Notes: generated from the sequence alone by a model not told the origin. Positions 54,172 through 63,305 are shown, counted from the first letter of the stretch. The stretch: DNA of 64,000 bases from Erythrobacter sp. (GCA_009993635.1 JAACTC010000008.1:90793-154792), one strand, 5' to 3'. A program made the numbers and translations.

Positions 54172-54304
54172 CGCCGACGGGGCGCGGGGGCCATAGCCTC
54201 CCGCGCCTCTGCGCCCGCGCCGATGCTGCACCTCCGGCTTCTCCCCTGGCCGTTCGAGGACCCTTCGGCGCGGGCGCCTTCCTTCCCATTTTCAGGAGAC
54301 CGCG

Positions 54305-54856
54305 ATGACACGGCCATCCCTTCGCCGGGTGCTTTCGGGCGGCGATCTCTCGCCCGCCTTGGCCGAACTGAAGCACTGGCTCGGCATCACCCGCAGTTCC
54401 GACAATGCGCAGCTGACCGCGCTGATCGGTGCGGGGGTGGAGGCGTGCGAGGCTTTTACCGGGCTCACACCGCTCGCCGCGACCATCGAAGAGACCCGCG
54501 ATGCGAGCCACGAGTGGACGCGGCTCACCACCCGCCCGATTGCGCAGGTGACCAGTGTCGAGATGCTCGATGCCGAGGGCGTGCGCACCGCGCTGGGCGA
54601 TGACGAGTACGACCTGCACCTCTCGGGCGACGGTTCGGCGCAACTACGCTTGCGGCGTGGGCCGTTCGTCAGCCGGGTGGTGGTGACGCTGGAAGCCGGA
54701 CTGGCGGCGGACTGGGGCAGCCTGCCCGATGGCCTGCGCCACGGCATCCTGCGCTTCGCCGCCTATCTCCACCGCGAAGGCGAAGCGGTGGCGGCCGAAC
54801 CACCGGCAGCGATCGCGGCGCTGTGGCGTCCGTGGCGCGTCCTGAGGCTCGCCTGA
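54305..54856 (+). CDS. GTA head-tail connector/adaptor (g6)
   Basis: A 183-residue phage head-tail connector of the phiE125 gp8 type. It contains ALAELKHWLGITRSSDNAQL, VEACEAFTGL and a C-terminal helical part (LPDGLRHGILRFAAYLHREG). It binds below the portal. Ends TGATG, overlapping the next gene by one base. 133 bp separate it from the capsid gene. Confidence 0.88.
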   Translation: MTRPSLRRVLSGGDLSPALAELKHWLGITRSSDNAQLTALIGAGVEACEAFTGLTPLAATIEETRDASHEWTRLTTRPIAQVTSVEMLDAEGVRTALGDDEYDLHLSGDGSAQLRLRRGPFVSRVVVTLEAGLAADWGSLPDGLRHGILRFAAYLHREGEAVAAEPPAAIAALWRPWRVLRLA

Positions 54857-55014
54857 TGGCGCGCATGATCCGTGCGAGGATTCCGGCGCTCGACCGACTT
54901 GCCCATGCGCTGGAGCGGCGCGCGCTGCGCCGTCTGGACGCGCGGGCGCAGCGTCCCGGCAGCAAGTCCTGGCGCTCGGCGCACAAGCTCTGGCCCGACT
55001 TCGGAGACGATTGA
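54856..55014 (+). CDS. small arginine-rich protein at the g7 position
   Basis: A 52-residue basic protein (MARMIRARIPALDRLAHALE, many Arg). It starts within the g6 stop codon and its stop shares one base with the ATG of the next gene. In Rhodobacter GTA, g7 (stopper) is about twice as long, so this may be a reduced form or a different small protein at the same place. Confidence 0.65.
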   Translation: MARMIRARIPALDRLAHALERRALRRLDARAQRPGSKSWRSAHKLWPDFGDD

Positions 55015-55412
55015 TGGAAACCCAGCTTTGCGCCGCGCTGATCGAGCATCTGCGCGCCGATCCCGCCATCGCGTCGGCACTCAATATCGTCGCCGAGGCC
55101 GAGATCGAGCGTGCGTCCACCCCCTGGCTGGCGCTGGTTGCCAGCGCCTCGGCGGACTGGAGTACCAAGACCTGCGCGGGGCGCGAAGTGCGCGTCGCGG
55201 TGGAGCTTCGCCTGCATGGCGACGATCCCGCGATCGGTGGCGATCTCGCCAAACGGGTCGACGCGCGCGCCCTCGCGCTCCCCGCCGCCCAGATCGGCTT
55301 TCGCGTCGTGAGCGCCACCTTCCTGCGGGGCCGCGCCGAGCGCCGCCCCCGCAATGCCCGCGCGATCCTGCGCGAATACCGCTTCCGCATCCTCGAAACC
55401 ACTCAACCCTGA
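55014..55412 (+). CDS. GTA tail terminator (g8, DUF3168)
   Basis: A 132-residue DUF3168 protein. It has LCAALIEHLRADPAIASAL at the N-terminus and WSTKTCAGREVRVAVELRLHGDD. DUF3168 proteins act as tail completion or terminator proteins that cap the tail tube. Start at METQLCAAL; a TTG one codon earlier is also possible. Confidence 0.85.
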   Translation: METQLCAALIEHLRADPAIASALNIVAEAEIERASTPWLALVASASADWSTKTCAGREVRVAVELRLHGDDPAIGGDLAKRVDARALALPAAQIGFRVVSATFLRGRAERRPRNARAILREYRFRILETTQP

Positions 55413-55435
55413 CCCGTTCAGAAAGGCTTCCCGTC

Positions 55436-55843
55436 ATGACCGCCCAAAAAGGCTCCGCCTTCCTTCTCAAGATCGGCGACGGCGCAGTGCCGCCCGCATA
55501 CGAAACCGTCGCCGGGCTGCGCACCACGCAAATGGCGATCAACGGCGACAGCGTGGTGGTGACGCACAAGGATTCGGGCGGCTGGCGCGAATTGCTGTCG
55601 GGCGCGGGCACCCGCTCGGTCTCGGTCAGTGCGGGCGGTATCTTCCTCGGCTCCGATGCAGAGGCGCGCGTACAGGCCCACGCGCTGGCAGGCACGATCG
55701 ACGATTACGAATTGTCGTTCGAGGATGGCGCGCGGCTGCGCGGCCGCTTCCTCGTCCAGCGGCTCGACTATTCGGGCGATTTCAACGGCGAGCGCAACTA
55801 CACCATCCAGCTCGAAAGCTCGGGCGCGGTCGCCCCGGCATGA
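55436..55843 (+). CDS. GTA major tail protein (g9)
   Basis: A 135-residue phage major tail protein of the TP901-1 family, building the tail tube. It contains GSAFLLKIGDG, TTQMAINGDSVVVTHKDSGGWRELLSGAGTRSV and a C-terminus DYSGDFNGERNYTIQLESSG. Preceded by GAAAGG. Its stop overlaps the next ATG (ATGA). Confidence 0.92.
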   Translation: MTAQKGSAFLLKIGDGAVPPAYETVAGLRTTQMAINGDSVVVTHKDSGGWRELLSGAGTRSVSVSAGGIFLGSDAEARVQAHALAGTIDDYELSFEDGARLRGRFLVQRLDYSGDFNGERNYTIQLESSGAVAPA

Positions 55844-56148
55844 GCGCGGCCAACCCGGTCAGGGGCGAGGCGGCCTTGCGTATCGCGGGCGAACGGCGAA
55901 CGCTGCGCCCCAGCTTTACCGCGCTGGTCGCGGCAGAAGAAGAGCTTGGCCCGCTGTTCGCGCTGGTCGAACGGGCGGGCGCAGGGGAACTGCGCCTGTC
56001 CGAAATCGCGGCGCTGTTCTGGCATTGCCTCGAAACGCGCGACGGTCTGAGCCGGGAGGCTGTGGGCGAAGCGATTATCGCGGGCGGACTGGCCGCAGCC
56101 ACAAAACCGCTGCGTGCCCTGCTCGCCGCGATCCTGCAGGGCCGCTGA
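55840..56148 (+). CDS. GTA gp10-like protein
   Basis: A 102-residue protein of the GTA gp10 family: LRPSFTALVAAEEELGPLFALV, IAALFWHCLETRD and GGLAAATKPLRALLAAILQG. In tailed phages this place is held by a tail assembly chaperone. Overlaps its neighbours at both ends (ATGA and TGATG). Confidence 0.87.
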   Translation: MSAANPVRGEAALRIAGERRTLRPSFTALVAAEEELGPLFALVERAGAGELRLSEIAALFWHCLETRDGLSREAVGEAIIAGGLAAATKPLRALLAAILQGR

Positions 56149-56339
56149 TGAGCGAGTTCAGGAGCGGGCTTCCGCCGCTGGCTGCGCTTGCCGCACAGGC
56201 GCTCGGCTGGCCGCCGGAGGCGTTCTGGCGCGCCACCCCGGCGGAACTCGCCACCGCGCTGGGCCCGGTTACTCCCACCGCGCAAGGCATGGCGCGCGGC
56301 GATCTCGAAAGCATGATGGAGCGCGATCCCGATGGCTGA
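56148..56339 (+). CDS. tail assembly chaperone-like protein (g10.1)
   Basis: A 63-residue protein, LPPLAALAAQALGWPPEAFWRATPAELATALG, matching the short phage tail assembly chaperone family that precedes the tape measure gene in GTAs. Overlaps the tape measure start by 8 bp. Confidence 0.82.
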   Translation: MSEFRSGLPPLAALAAQALGWPPEAFWRATPAELATALGPVTPTAQGMARGDLESMMERDPDG

Positions 56340-56910
56340 TCCGACAAGCGAAACGGTCGACGAACTGCTGGTCGATGTGCGCGCGAACACGCGCGGCTTT
56401 GCCCAGGACATGGCGCAAATGCGGCGCGATCTCGATGGCGAACTGGTGTCCGGCTTTGCCCGCGCGGGCGATGTGCTGGAGCGCGGCCTGCTGTCTGCAA
56501 TCCGGCGCGGTAGCCTCGGCTTCGAAGACCTGCAGAAAACAGCCAGCAAAGCGATCGACCGGATCGCGGCGCAGGCGCTGAAGCTCGGGCTGCGCCAGCT
56601 GCTTGGCGCGGGCAATCCCGCCGGTGGCTTTCTGGGAACGCTGCTCAATGGAGCACTCGGCCTGCCGGGCCGCGCCACGGGCGGCCCGGTGAGCGCGCAG
56701 CGTGGTTATCTCGTGGGCGAGCGCGGACCGGAGCTGTTCGTCCCACCGGGCGATGGCCGGATCGTTCCTGCCGCGGCGGCGGGAGATAGCCGGCAGGTCG
56801 CGGTTTCGATCCAGCTGGCTGCGCCTGCGGGCACGGCGGCGCCGGTCGCGCTGGAACGCTCCAGCCGACAGATTGCCGCGGCAGTGCGCCGTGCGATGGA
56901 GGGATCCTGA
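56332..56910 (+). CDS. GTA tape measure protein (g11, short)
   Basis: A 192-residue tape measure protein, short as in other GTAs, which set a short tail. The C-terminal region carries ATGGPVSAQRGYLVGERGPELFVPP, typical of tail tape measure ends (in two parts: GGPVSAQRGYLVG and ERGPELFVP). The middle is helical (DVLERGLLSAIRRGSLGFED, KAIDRIAAQALKLGLRQLLG). One-base overlap with the next gene. Confidence 0.87.
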   Translation: MADPTSETVDELLVDVRANTRGFAQDMAQMRRDLDGELVSGFARAGDVLERGLLSAIRRGSLGFEDLQKTASKAIDRIAAQALKLGLRQLLGAGNPAGGFLGTLLNGALGLPGRATGGPVSAQRGYLVGERGPELFVPPGDGRIVPAAAAGDSRQVAVSIQLAAPAGTAAPVALERSSRQIAAAVRRAMEGS

Positions 56911-59231
56911 TGGCATACTGGCTCGCGTCTGCCCGCAAGGGGCAGGAACACGACCACATCCAGCGTTTCGATCCGCGGTTCTGGACGGTCAATTTCCCCC
57001 GCCCGATGATGGCCAGCGTCGTCACCACCGCCCCCGATGCGCTGCGGGTGACGTGCGAGTTTCACCATTCGGGCGAGCTGGCGGGGCTGATCTGGGCGAG
57101 CGAGGACACGCTCGACCATCCGCTGCACGCCTACGCGACAGATCGCGACTATGCCCACACTGTGCTCAGCTTCCACTGGCGCAGCGGCGGGGTGATCGCG
57201 CTCGACGCGGTCAACGGCCCGACCCTGACGATCGAGGGGCGCGACGCGGCGGGCAATGCGCGCAGTTGGTATGTGCGCCTGTGGAACTACGCCGATGGTT
57301 CGCCCGAAGATGCGCTCGTAACCCTGCCCTTCTCGTCGCTTGAAAGCGGGTTCGCCGTGCCCGGCGAACCGGTCCACCCCGGCGACATAGATCGCATGTT
57401 CATCTCTCTCGTCCCGCCCGGATACGTGCCGGGGGGAGCCGATCCGCTGCCGACACGCGCGGATGGCTGGGCAGAACTGAGCGCGATTTCCTGCGACGGT
57501 GCGCGCGCCATGCTGGAAATCGGCGATAGCCTGCTGCCCGAACATGGCGAGCAGATTGCGACCGCCTACGACGACGCCTTCAACCAGACCCCGGCCCGGC
57601 TGATCCGCCAGGTTCGCCACCTCGGCTATCGCGGGCGGGTGATCCATTATGTCGGGATGAGCCATTTCTTCCGGCTGGTGCCGGGCGAAGGCCGCCTGCT
57701 CGCCGACCCCGACGGGACGCTGTGCGAGCCCGCGCGCGCCTGGCACGAAAGCCTGTTGGTTGGGCTTGCCGAAGCCGGGTTCGATCCGATCGTCTCGCTG
57801 TCCTACGAATTGCTGGCCGACCATTGCCCGGACGACTGGAGCCAGCGCAGCTACTTCGGGCTCAAGGCGCTGACTGGCTGGGATCCGCCCTCCACCGTGC
57901 TGCGCCCCACCAGCGAGCCGGCGATGGAATGGCTGCGTTCGGTTGCGCGGCGGTTCGTCGGCCTGATCGAGGCAGCGGGGGTGCCGGTGCGGTTCCAGAT
58001 CGGGGAGCCGTGGTGGTGGGTCATGCCGGACGGCACGCCGTGCTTCTACGATTCATGGATCAAGGCCAACGCCCAGCCATTCGCGCCGCATATCCCGGAT
58101 ATGAAGCTGCCGCTTTACCAGAACCATTTCGAATTTCTCGACTGGGTCGGTACGCTTCTGGCGCAATCCACCGCCGCGCTGGCGGATGCCGTGCGCGATG
58201 CGGCGAACGGGCCGGCCGAATTGCTGCTGCTGGTCTTTACGCCAACCGTGCTCGACCCGCTGATGCCCGAACTCAAGCGCGCCAACCTTCCCGTCGGCTG
58301 GGCCTTTCCCGCTTTCGACCGGCTTCAGGTCGAAGATTACGACTGGCTGATCGCGGATGCCACCACCAGGCGGCGCAATGCCTATGATCTGGTCGATGCT
58401 CGGCTCGGCTACCCGGCCGACCGGCAGGACTATCTCGCTGGCTTCGTGCTGTCTGCGCCGGATGCCGAAACGCTGTGGCCACGGATCGACGAGGCGCTGG
58501 ACGAGGCAGCGGAGCGGGGCGTGAACCAACGCTTCGTCTGGGCGCTGCCGCAGGTCGCGCGCGACGGATACACGCGGCTCGCGCCATCGAAAGAGGACCA
58601 TATGCAAGGCTTCGATGACATTTCCTATCCACTCGCACTGGGGCGCGATGCCAGTGCCAGTCCCGAATTCTCCACCTCGGTGCTGGTCACCGCCTCGAGC
58701 CACGAACGGCGCACCGCACACTGGGCGGATGCGCGGCTGCACTTCGATGTCGGCCCCGGCATTCGTTCGGAAGCCGAGCTGGCCACCCTGCTCGCCTTCT
58801 TCCGCGCCCGTCACGGCCCGGCGCGCGGCTTTCGCCTGGCAGATCCGTTCGACCATTCGTCGAACGGCGCAACCGGATCGCCCGGTGCGCAGGACCAGCT
58901 GATTGGCACAGGCGACGGGGAGCGCACGCGCTTTGCGCTCGTCAAACGATATGGAGACGGGGAAGAGCCGCAGGTCCGGCGGATCACCCGGCCGCGCTCT
59001 GCCACGGTGAAGGTCTCGGTCGGCGGTCAGGAAACCGCCGCCTTTTCGCTCGACCCGCTGGGCGAAGTGGTGCTCGACGCCGCGCCCGCAGAGGGTACGG
59101 AGGTTCGGGCGGGCTTCCTGTTCGACGTGCCGGTTCGCTTTGCCGAAGATCGCCTGGCGATCAACGCGGCGGGCTTTGCTGCAGGGCAGGCCCCCAGCGT
59201 TCCGCTGGTCGAGATCAGGGAAGCGGCATGA
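56910..59231 (+). CDS. distal tail protein (g12, DUF2460) fused to a large N-terminal domain
   Basis: A 773-residue protein. The last 209 residues, from Met565 (MQGFDDISYPLALGRDASAS), are the DUF2460 distal-tail domain with HERRTAHWADARLHFDVGPG and FFRARHGPARGFRLADPFDH; in Rhodobacter GTA this alone is g12. The first 564 residues form an extra module, with ARLIRQVRHLGYRGRVIHYV, SYELLADHCPDDWSQRSYFG and GVPVRFQIGEPWWWVMPDG, suggesting a TIM-barrel or glycosidase-like fold. An internal AGAGG and ATG at 58602 could yield DUF2460 separately. Confidence 0.82.
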   Translation: MAYWLASARKGQEHDHIQRFDPRFWTVNFPRPMMASVVTTAPDALRVTCEFHHSGELAGLIWASEDTLDHPLHAYATDRDYAHTVLSFHWRSGGVIALDAVNGPTLTIEGRDAAGNARSWYVRLWNYADGSPEDALVTLPFSSLESGFAVPGEPVHPGDIDRMFISLVPPGYVPGGADPLPTRADGWAELSAISCDGARAMLEIGDSLLPEHGEQIATAYDDAFNQTPARLIRQVRHLGYRGRVIHYVGMSHFFRLVPGEGRLLADPDGTLCEPARAWHESLLVGLAEAGFDPIVSLSYELLADHCPDDWSQRSYFGLKALTGWDPPSTVLRPTSEPAMEWLRSVARRFVGLIEAAGVPVRFQIGEPWWWVMPDGTPCFYDSWIKANAQPFAPHIPDMKLPLYQNHFEFLDWVGTLLAQSTAALADAVRDAANGPAELLLLVFTPTVLDPLMPELKRANLPVGWAFPAFDRLQVEDYDWLIADATTRRRNAYDLVDARLGYPADRQDYLAGFVLSAPDAETLWPRIDEALDEAAERGVNQRFVWALPQVARDGYTRLAPSKEDHMQGFDDISYPLALGRDASASPEFSTSVLVTASSHERRTAHWADARLHFDVGPGIRSEAELATLLAFFRARHGPARGFRLADPFDHSSNGATGSPGAQDQLIGTGDGERTRFALVKRYGDGEEPQVRRITRPRSATVKVSVGGQETAAFSLDPLGEVVLDAAPAEGTEVRAGFLFDVPVRFAEDRLAINAAGFAAGQAPSVPLVEIREAA
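58590..58604 (+). promoter_or_regulatory. internal Shine-Dalgarno and start at the domain junction
   Basis: AAAGAGGACCATATG: AGAGGA lies 4-5 bases before an in-frame ATG (58602) that is exactly the first codon of the DUF2460 domain. Translation from here would give a 209-residue protein of normal g12 size. Confidence 0.55.
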
Positions 59232-60031
59232 GCGTGGACCTGCTGGCCACCACAGCTTTCTTCTGGCGGATCGAACGGCGCGACGGTGTGACGCTGGGAT
59301 TTACCAGCCATGATCGCGACCTGATGCTGAATGGGCTGACGCTGCGCGCGGCCCCCGGCATCCGCCCCGCCGCGATCCGCCTGACCACAGACGTTACGGG
59401 CGACGACGCGCAGATGGATGGGGCGCTGACGCATGATGCCATCAGCGCCTCCGATCTCGCCGCTGGCCGCTTCGATGGCGCAGCGGTGATCGTCGGCACG
59501 ATCGACTGGCAGACCGGCAACGCGCAGGAGCTGTTCAGCGGGACGATCGGCGAGACGGAGATGGAGGGAGAGGCATTCTCGGCCCGGTTGCGCTCGCTCA
59601 AGGCGGCGCTCGATTTCGATCCGGTGCCGCGCACCAGCCCGGGATGCCGCGCGCGCTTCTGCGGGCCGGGTTGCAACCTTTCGCCCGTGCGCTTTACGCG
59701 TGAGGCGACCGTCTCCGCCATCGACGCAGCTGGCAATGCGGTGGCCTTCGGCGGCCTTGCGACCGGCCCCTTCGTGTTCGGCGAGCTGCGCTGGCTGGCG
59801 GGCGAAGCGATCGGCCTGCGTCATACGATCCTGGCGGAGGAGGACGGGATGCTGGTGCTCGACAGCACGATCCCCGATGGCGTCGAGGTCGGCACGCGCG
59901 TGCGCCTGCGCGAAGGATGCGACCGGACGATCGCCACCTGCGCCGCGCGTTTCGGCAACGCGGTGAACTTTCGCGGCGAGCCATTCCTGCCCGGCAATGA
60001 TCTTGTCGCCCGCTATCCGGCGCGCGGGTGA
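59228..60031 (+). CDS. GTA hub protein (g13, DUF2163)
   Basis: A 267-residue DUF2163/TIGR02218-type tail hub. It has TTAFFWRIERRDGVTLGFTSHD at the N-terminus, VGTIDWQTGNAQELFSG and the cysteine cluster CRARFCGPGC plus a later cysteine (CDRTIATCAARFGNAVNF). In phage lambda gpL and Rhodobacter GTA the comparable cysteines hold an iron-sulfur cluster; that is an inference here. ATGA overlap with g12, one-base overlap with g14. Confidence 0.88.
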   Translation: MSVDLLATTAFFWRIERRDGVTLGFTSHDRDLMLNGLTLRAAPGIRPAAIRLTTDVTGDDAQMDGALTHDAISASDLAAGRFDGAAVIVGTIDWQTGNAQELFSGTIGETEMEGEAFSARLRSLKAALDFDPVPRTSPGCRARFCGPGCNLSPVRFTREATVSAIDAAGNAVAFGGLATGPFVFGELRWLAGEAIGLRHTILAEEDGMLVLDSTIPDGVEVGTRVRLREGCDRTIATCAARFGNAVNFRGEPFLPGNDLVARYPARG

Positions 60032-60465
60032 TGGACCGACAGCCTGCGCTCTGCGCGGCGGCCTGCGATCTGATCGGCACGCCGTTCCGCCTGCAGGGGC
60101 GCGATCCGGCCACCGGCCTCGATTGCGTCGGGCTGGTGCTCGCCAGCCTCCGTCAGGTCGGCGTGCAGCCCGACCTGCCAGCCGATTATCGCCCGCGCCG
60201 CCGTACCATCGCCATTCCCGACAGTGCGCTTGCCGCGGTCGGACTGCATGGCGCGACCGGTGTCCGCCGCGCGGGCGATATCCTGCTGCTGCGCACCGCG
60301 CCGATGCAGGCCCACCTCGCCATCGCGCTCAGCGGACAGGACATCGTGCACGCCCATGCCGCATTACGCCGGGTGGTACGCTGCCCGCTGCCCGAAGACT
60401 GGGCGGTGCTCGCCGCCTGGCGCCTTGCAGATCCGCAAACCGGAGACCCCGAATGGCCACGCTGA
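60031..60465 (+). CDS. GTA NlpC/P60 cell-wall peptidase (g14)
   Basis: A 144-residue NlpC/P60 hydrolase of the phage tail type, which opens peptidoglycan during DNA entry. It has ACDLIGTPFRLQGRD, the catalytic Cys in GLDCVGLVLAS and His in QAHLAIALSGQDIVHAHA. Starts in the g13 stop (TGATG) and overlaps g15 by 13 bp. Confidence 0.9.
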   Translation: MDRQPALCAAACDLIGTPFRLQGRDPATGLDCVGLVLASLRQVGVQPDLPADYRPRRRTIAIPDSALAAVGLHGATGVRRAGDILLLRTAPMQAHLAIALSGQDIVHAHAALRRVVRCPLPEDWAVLAAWRLADPQTGDPEWPR

Positions 60466-62603
60466 TACTCTCTGCCGCAGGAACCGCAGTGGGCGGACCG
60501 ATTGGCGGCGCGGTGGGCGCATTGCTTGGCCGGGCAATCGATAGCTCGGTGATCGGCGCGCCGCCGCGCGAAGGGCCGCGCCTGTCCGAACTGGCGGTAA
60601 CGACATCGAGCTACGGCCAGCCCATCCCCCGCGTGTTCGGCACGATGCGTCTGCCGGGCAGCATCATCTGGGCGACCGATCTGCGCGAAAGCAGCGAGAC
60701 GAGCGGCGGCAAGGGCCAGCCCAAGACGACGACCTACAGCTACGCGACATCCTTCGCGGTCGCGCTGTCGAGCCGTCCGGTTGCCGCAATCGGGCGGGTC
60801 TGGGCCGATGGTGCGCTGCTGCGCGGCGGTGCGGGCGACCTCAAGGTGGGCGGCAGCATGCGCCTGCATGCCGGCCACGGCGATGCGCCGCTCGATCCGC
60901 TCATCGCGGCAGACAAGGGCGCGCAGGCCTGCGCCTTTCGCGGGCTGGCCTATGCGGTGTTCGAGGATCTGGAGCTGGCGACGTTCGGCAACCGCATCCC
61001 CGCGCTCAGTTTCGAGATCGTGGCGGGCGATGGCACGCTGGATCTGGTCGACATGCTCGGCGACACGCAGCTCTCCGCCGGATCCACCATACCGCTTGCG
61101 GGGCTGACAGGATATGCCGATGCAGGTGGCACGCGCGCGGAGATGATCGGGCAGATGGCACGCATCTATCCGGTGACTGCGACAAGTCGCGGCGCGGAGC
61201 TTGTTCTAGCGCCACGTGCGCCAGCCGCGCCCGCCCTGCTCCCACCGGCGATTGCCGGGCGGGAGGCCGACGCCAGCCGCCCCGGCCCGGTGGTCCGCCG
61301 CCGCAACGACACAACTGCCGGGTTCGGTGGCCTGCGATATTACGACGCGGCGCGCGACTACCAGCCTTCTCTCCAACGCTCGCCGCAAGTCGGCACCGGC
61401 GGGGGAGAGGTGATTGAGTTTGCCGGCGTCCTGTCCGCCACCGCTGCGCTGGCGCGGATCGCGGAAACGCGGCGCCGTATGCTGACGGCGCTGGAAACGC
61501 TCAGCTACCGTGTGGCCATGCCTGAACCCGATGTGCTGCCCGGTCGCTGCATGCTTCGGCCGGGTGACCCGCGGCTCTGGCTGGTGCGATCCTGCGAGGC
61601 CCATTCCGATGGCACGGACTTGCTGCTTGAGCGCGTGGTGGCGCAGGCGGCAATCACGCCATCCGCCGATCACGGGTCGGCGATACCCCCGAACGACATC
61701 TTGCCGGGCAAGCTTGCGCTGCACTTCTTCGAACTCCCGTGGGATGGCTCGGGCGCGGGCCATGTGCCCCAGCGGTACGTGGCGGTGAGCCAACCGGGCA
61801 GGCGTGGCACGGTCGCTCTGTCGGGGGTCGATGCCGATATGCTCGTCCCGCTGGGCCTGGCGGCGCAATCCGATGCGGTGATCGGCGAAAGCGCGACCGC
61901 GCTGCCCGGCTCCCCCGCACTGGTGTTCGAGCCTCAGGCAAGCGTGGAGATCGCGCTCCCCGTGGCGAACGGGACTTTGCAGTCCGTCGATGCCAGCGCA
62001 TTGTCCGATGGAGCCAACCGGCTGCTGCTGGGCGAAGAGATCCTCCAGTTCCGCGTCGCAGAACCGCTTGGCGGCGACCACTGGCGATTGACCGGGCTGC
62101 TGCGCGGTCGCGGCGGGACCGAGCATCATGCCATGGCCGGCCATCCCGTGGGGACCAGGGCGGTGCTGCTAGATCGGCGGCTGGTCCCGGTCGATGTCGA
62201 TACCTTCGCCGAAGTCGGCGCGGACAGCGCAATTGCTAATGGCGAAACCGTGTTCGCGATGCTGGCATCGGGTGGCGCAACGCTCAGACCACTTGCGCCG
62301 GTCCATCCCCGGTACCGGACCGACACCGCAGGCGACCCGTCATGGACATGGACGCGGCGCGCACGCGGCGCGTGGCGCTGGCTCGACTCGGTCGAGGTTC
62401 CGCTGGTCGAGGAGCGCGAGGCCTATCGTGTCGGGCTAGGGCCGGTCGATGCACCTGTTTCACAATGGGACGTTGCGCAGCCTCACTTCACGCTCCCCGC
62501 CGCGCAATGGGCCGCCCTTTTGGCGGCCCACCCCGATGCGCGGCTGTGGGTCCGCCAGGTCGGCAGCCACGCGATTTCGATGGCGACCCGCCTGCCGCAC
62601 TGA
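60453..62603 (+). CDS. GTA tail-tip/host-specificity protein (g15, shortened)
   Basis: A 716-residue protein. The N-terminus (GGPIGGAVGALLGRAIDSSV, SYGQPIPRVFGTMRLPGSII) and the tail-protein core (FRGLAYAVFEDLELATFGNRIPALSFEIVAGDG) match g15-type tail-tip proteins. It is far shorter than Rhodobacter g15 (about 1,300 residues) and I cannot find the GTA TIM-barrel domain in it. The C-terminal half has a Ser/Gly-rich beta part (LLGEEILQFRVAEPLGGDHW) that may contact the cell surface. Confidence 0.85.
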   Translation: MATLILSAAGTAVGGPIGGAVGALLGRAIDSSVIGAPPREGPRLSELAVTTSSYGQPIPRVFGTMRLPGSIIWATDLRESSETSGGKGQPKTTTYSYATSFAVALSSRPVAAIGRVWADGALLRGGAGDLKVGGSMRLHAGHGDAPLDPLIAADKGAQACAFRGLAYAVFEDLELATFGNRIPALSFEIVAGDGTLDLVDMLGDTQLSAGSTIPLAGLTGYADAGGTRAEMIGQMARIYPVTATSRGAELVLAPRAPAAPALLPPAIAGREADASRPGPVVRRRNDTTAGFGGLRYYDAARDYQPSLQRSPQVGTGGGEVIEFAGVLSATAALARIAETRRRMLTALETLSYRVAMPEPDVLPGRCMLRPGDPRLWLVRSCEAHSDGTDLLLERVVAQAAITPSADHGSAIPPNDILPGKLALHFFELPWDGSGAGHVPQRYVAVSQPGRRGTVALSGVDADMLVPLGLAAQSDAVIGESATALPGSPALVFEPQASVEIALPVANGTLQSVDASALSDGANRLLLGEEILQFRVAEPLGGDHWRLTGLLRGRGGTEHHAMAGHPVGTRAVLLDRRLVPVDVDTFAEVGADSAIANGETVFAMLASGGATLRPLAPVHPRYRTDTAGDPSWTWTRRARGAWRWLDSVEVPLVEEREAYRVGLGPVDAPVSQWDVAQPHFTLPAAQWAALLAAHPDARLWVRQVGSHAISMATRLPH

Positions 62604-62631
62604 GGCCTTCTGCTTTTTCGGAGACAAGACC

Positions 62632-63084
62632 ATGAGCACCCCGCTCGAGTTCACCGCAAACTCCCCCCGCGCACACCTGCCGTTCCTCTTCGCCGCGCAG
62701 GCGCAGAAGGAAGTCACGGTGAACGAAGCCCTCGCGCGCATCGATGCGCTGTTGGCACCTGCCGTGGAGGGCGAGGCCACAACGCCTCCGTCGGCTCCAG
62801 CCGAGGGCGAAAGCTGGATCGTGGCCGCAAACCCGCAGGGATTGTGGGCCGGACACGCGGGAGAGCTCGCCTTTCATTGCGCCGGGACATGGATGTTCGC
62901 GGCGCCGACCGAAGGGATGACCGTGTTCGACCGCTCCGCTGGCGCCAACCTGCGATGGCTTGGCACGTGGCAAAGCCTTGCGCTGCCAGCCGCCCCTGCG
63001 GGAGGAGGCACGGTCGACGCCGAAGCCCGCACTGCAATCGCCAGCTTGATCGCAGCCTTGCGAGACGCCGGATTGGGGGTCTGA
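62632..63084 (+). CDS. DUF2793 protein at the end of the GTA cluster
   Basis: A 150-residue DUF2793 protein: LEFTANSPRAHLPFLFAAQA, KEVTVNEALARIDALL, then GESWIVAANPQGLWAGHAGELAFHC and WMFAAPTEGMTVFDRSAGANLRW. Found behind tail genes in sphingomonad phages and GTAs, perhaps as a fibre or spike piece. Last gene in the GTA direction. Confidence 0.85.
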   Translation: MSTPLEFTANSPRAHLPFLFAAQAQKEVTVNEALARIDALLAPAVEGEATTPPSAPAEGESWIVAANPQGLWAGHAGELAFHCAGTWMFAAPTEGMTVFDRSAGANLRWLGTWQSLALPAAPAGGGTVDAEARTAIASLIAALRDAGLGV

Positions 63085-63305
63085 ATCTCCTGCGGGAACC
63101 GCGTGGAGGATAAGACGTTGGCGGACTGGGAGGAACAGGGCTATGGCCCGGCTTCCAGAGAAACTCAGATCCGTTGCTGAGGCAATCGTGCAACAGTGCT
63201 GTCGCTTTGCTAGAACGAGAGCCTGTCTGCTTGCCTCGGAACTGGGGAAAAGTTAAGTGGGTGCCTCCTGGTGGCTCCCAATCATTACAAAGGGGATTTT
63301 CAGTA
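63085..63305. other. upstream region of the barrel gene, no gene seen
   Basis: 221 bp behind DUF2793. The sequence from about 63250 becomes more AT-rich and carries AAAGGGGA seven bases before the ATG. No terminator is evident. Confidence 0.4.

Noticed and set aside
60453..62603. GTA TIM-barrel domain within g15
   Set aside because: None of the characteristic segments could be found in the 716 residues; the shortened form is reported instead.
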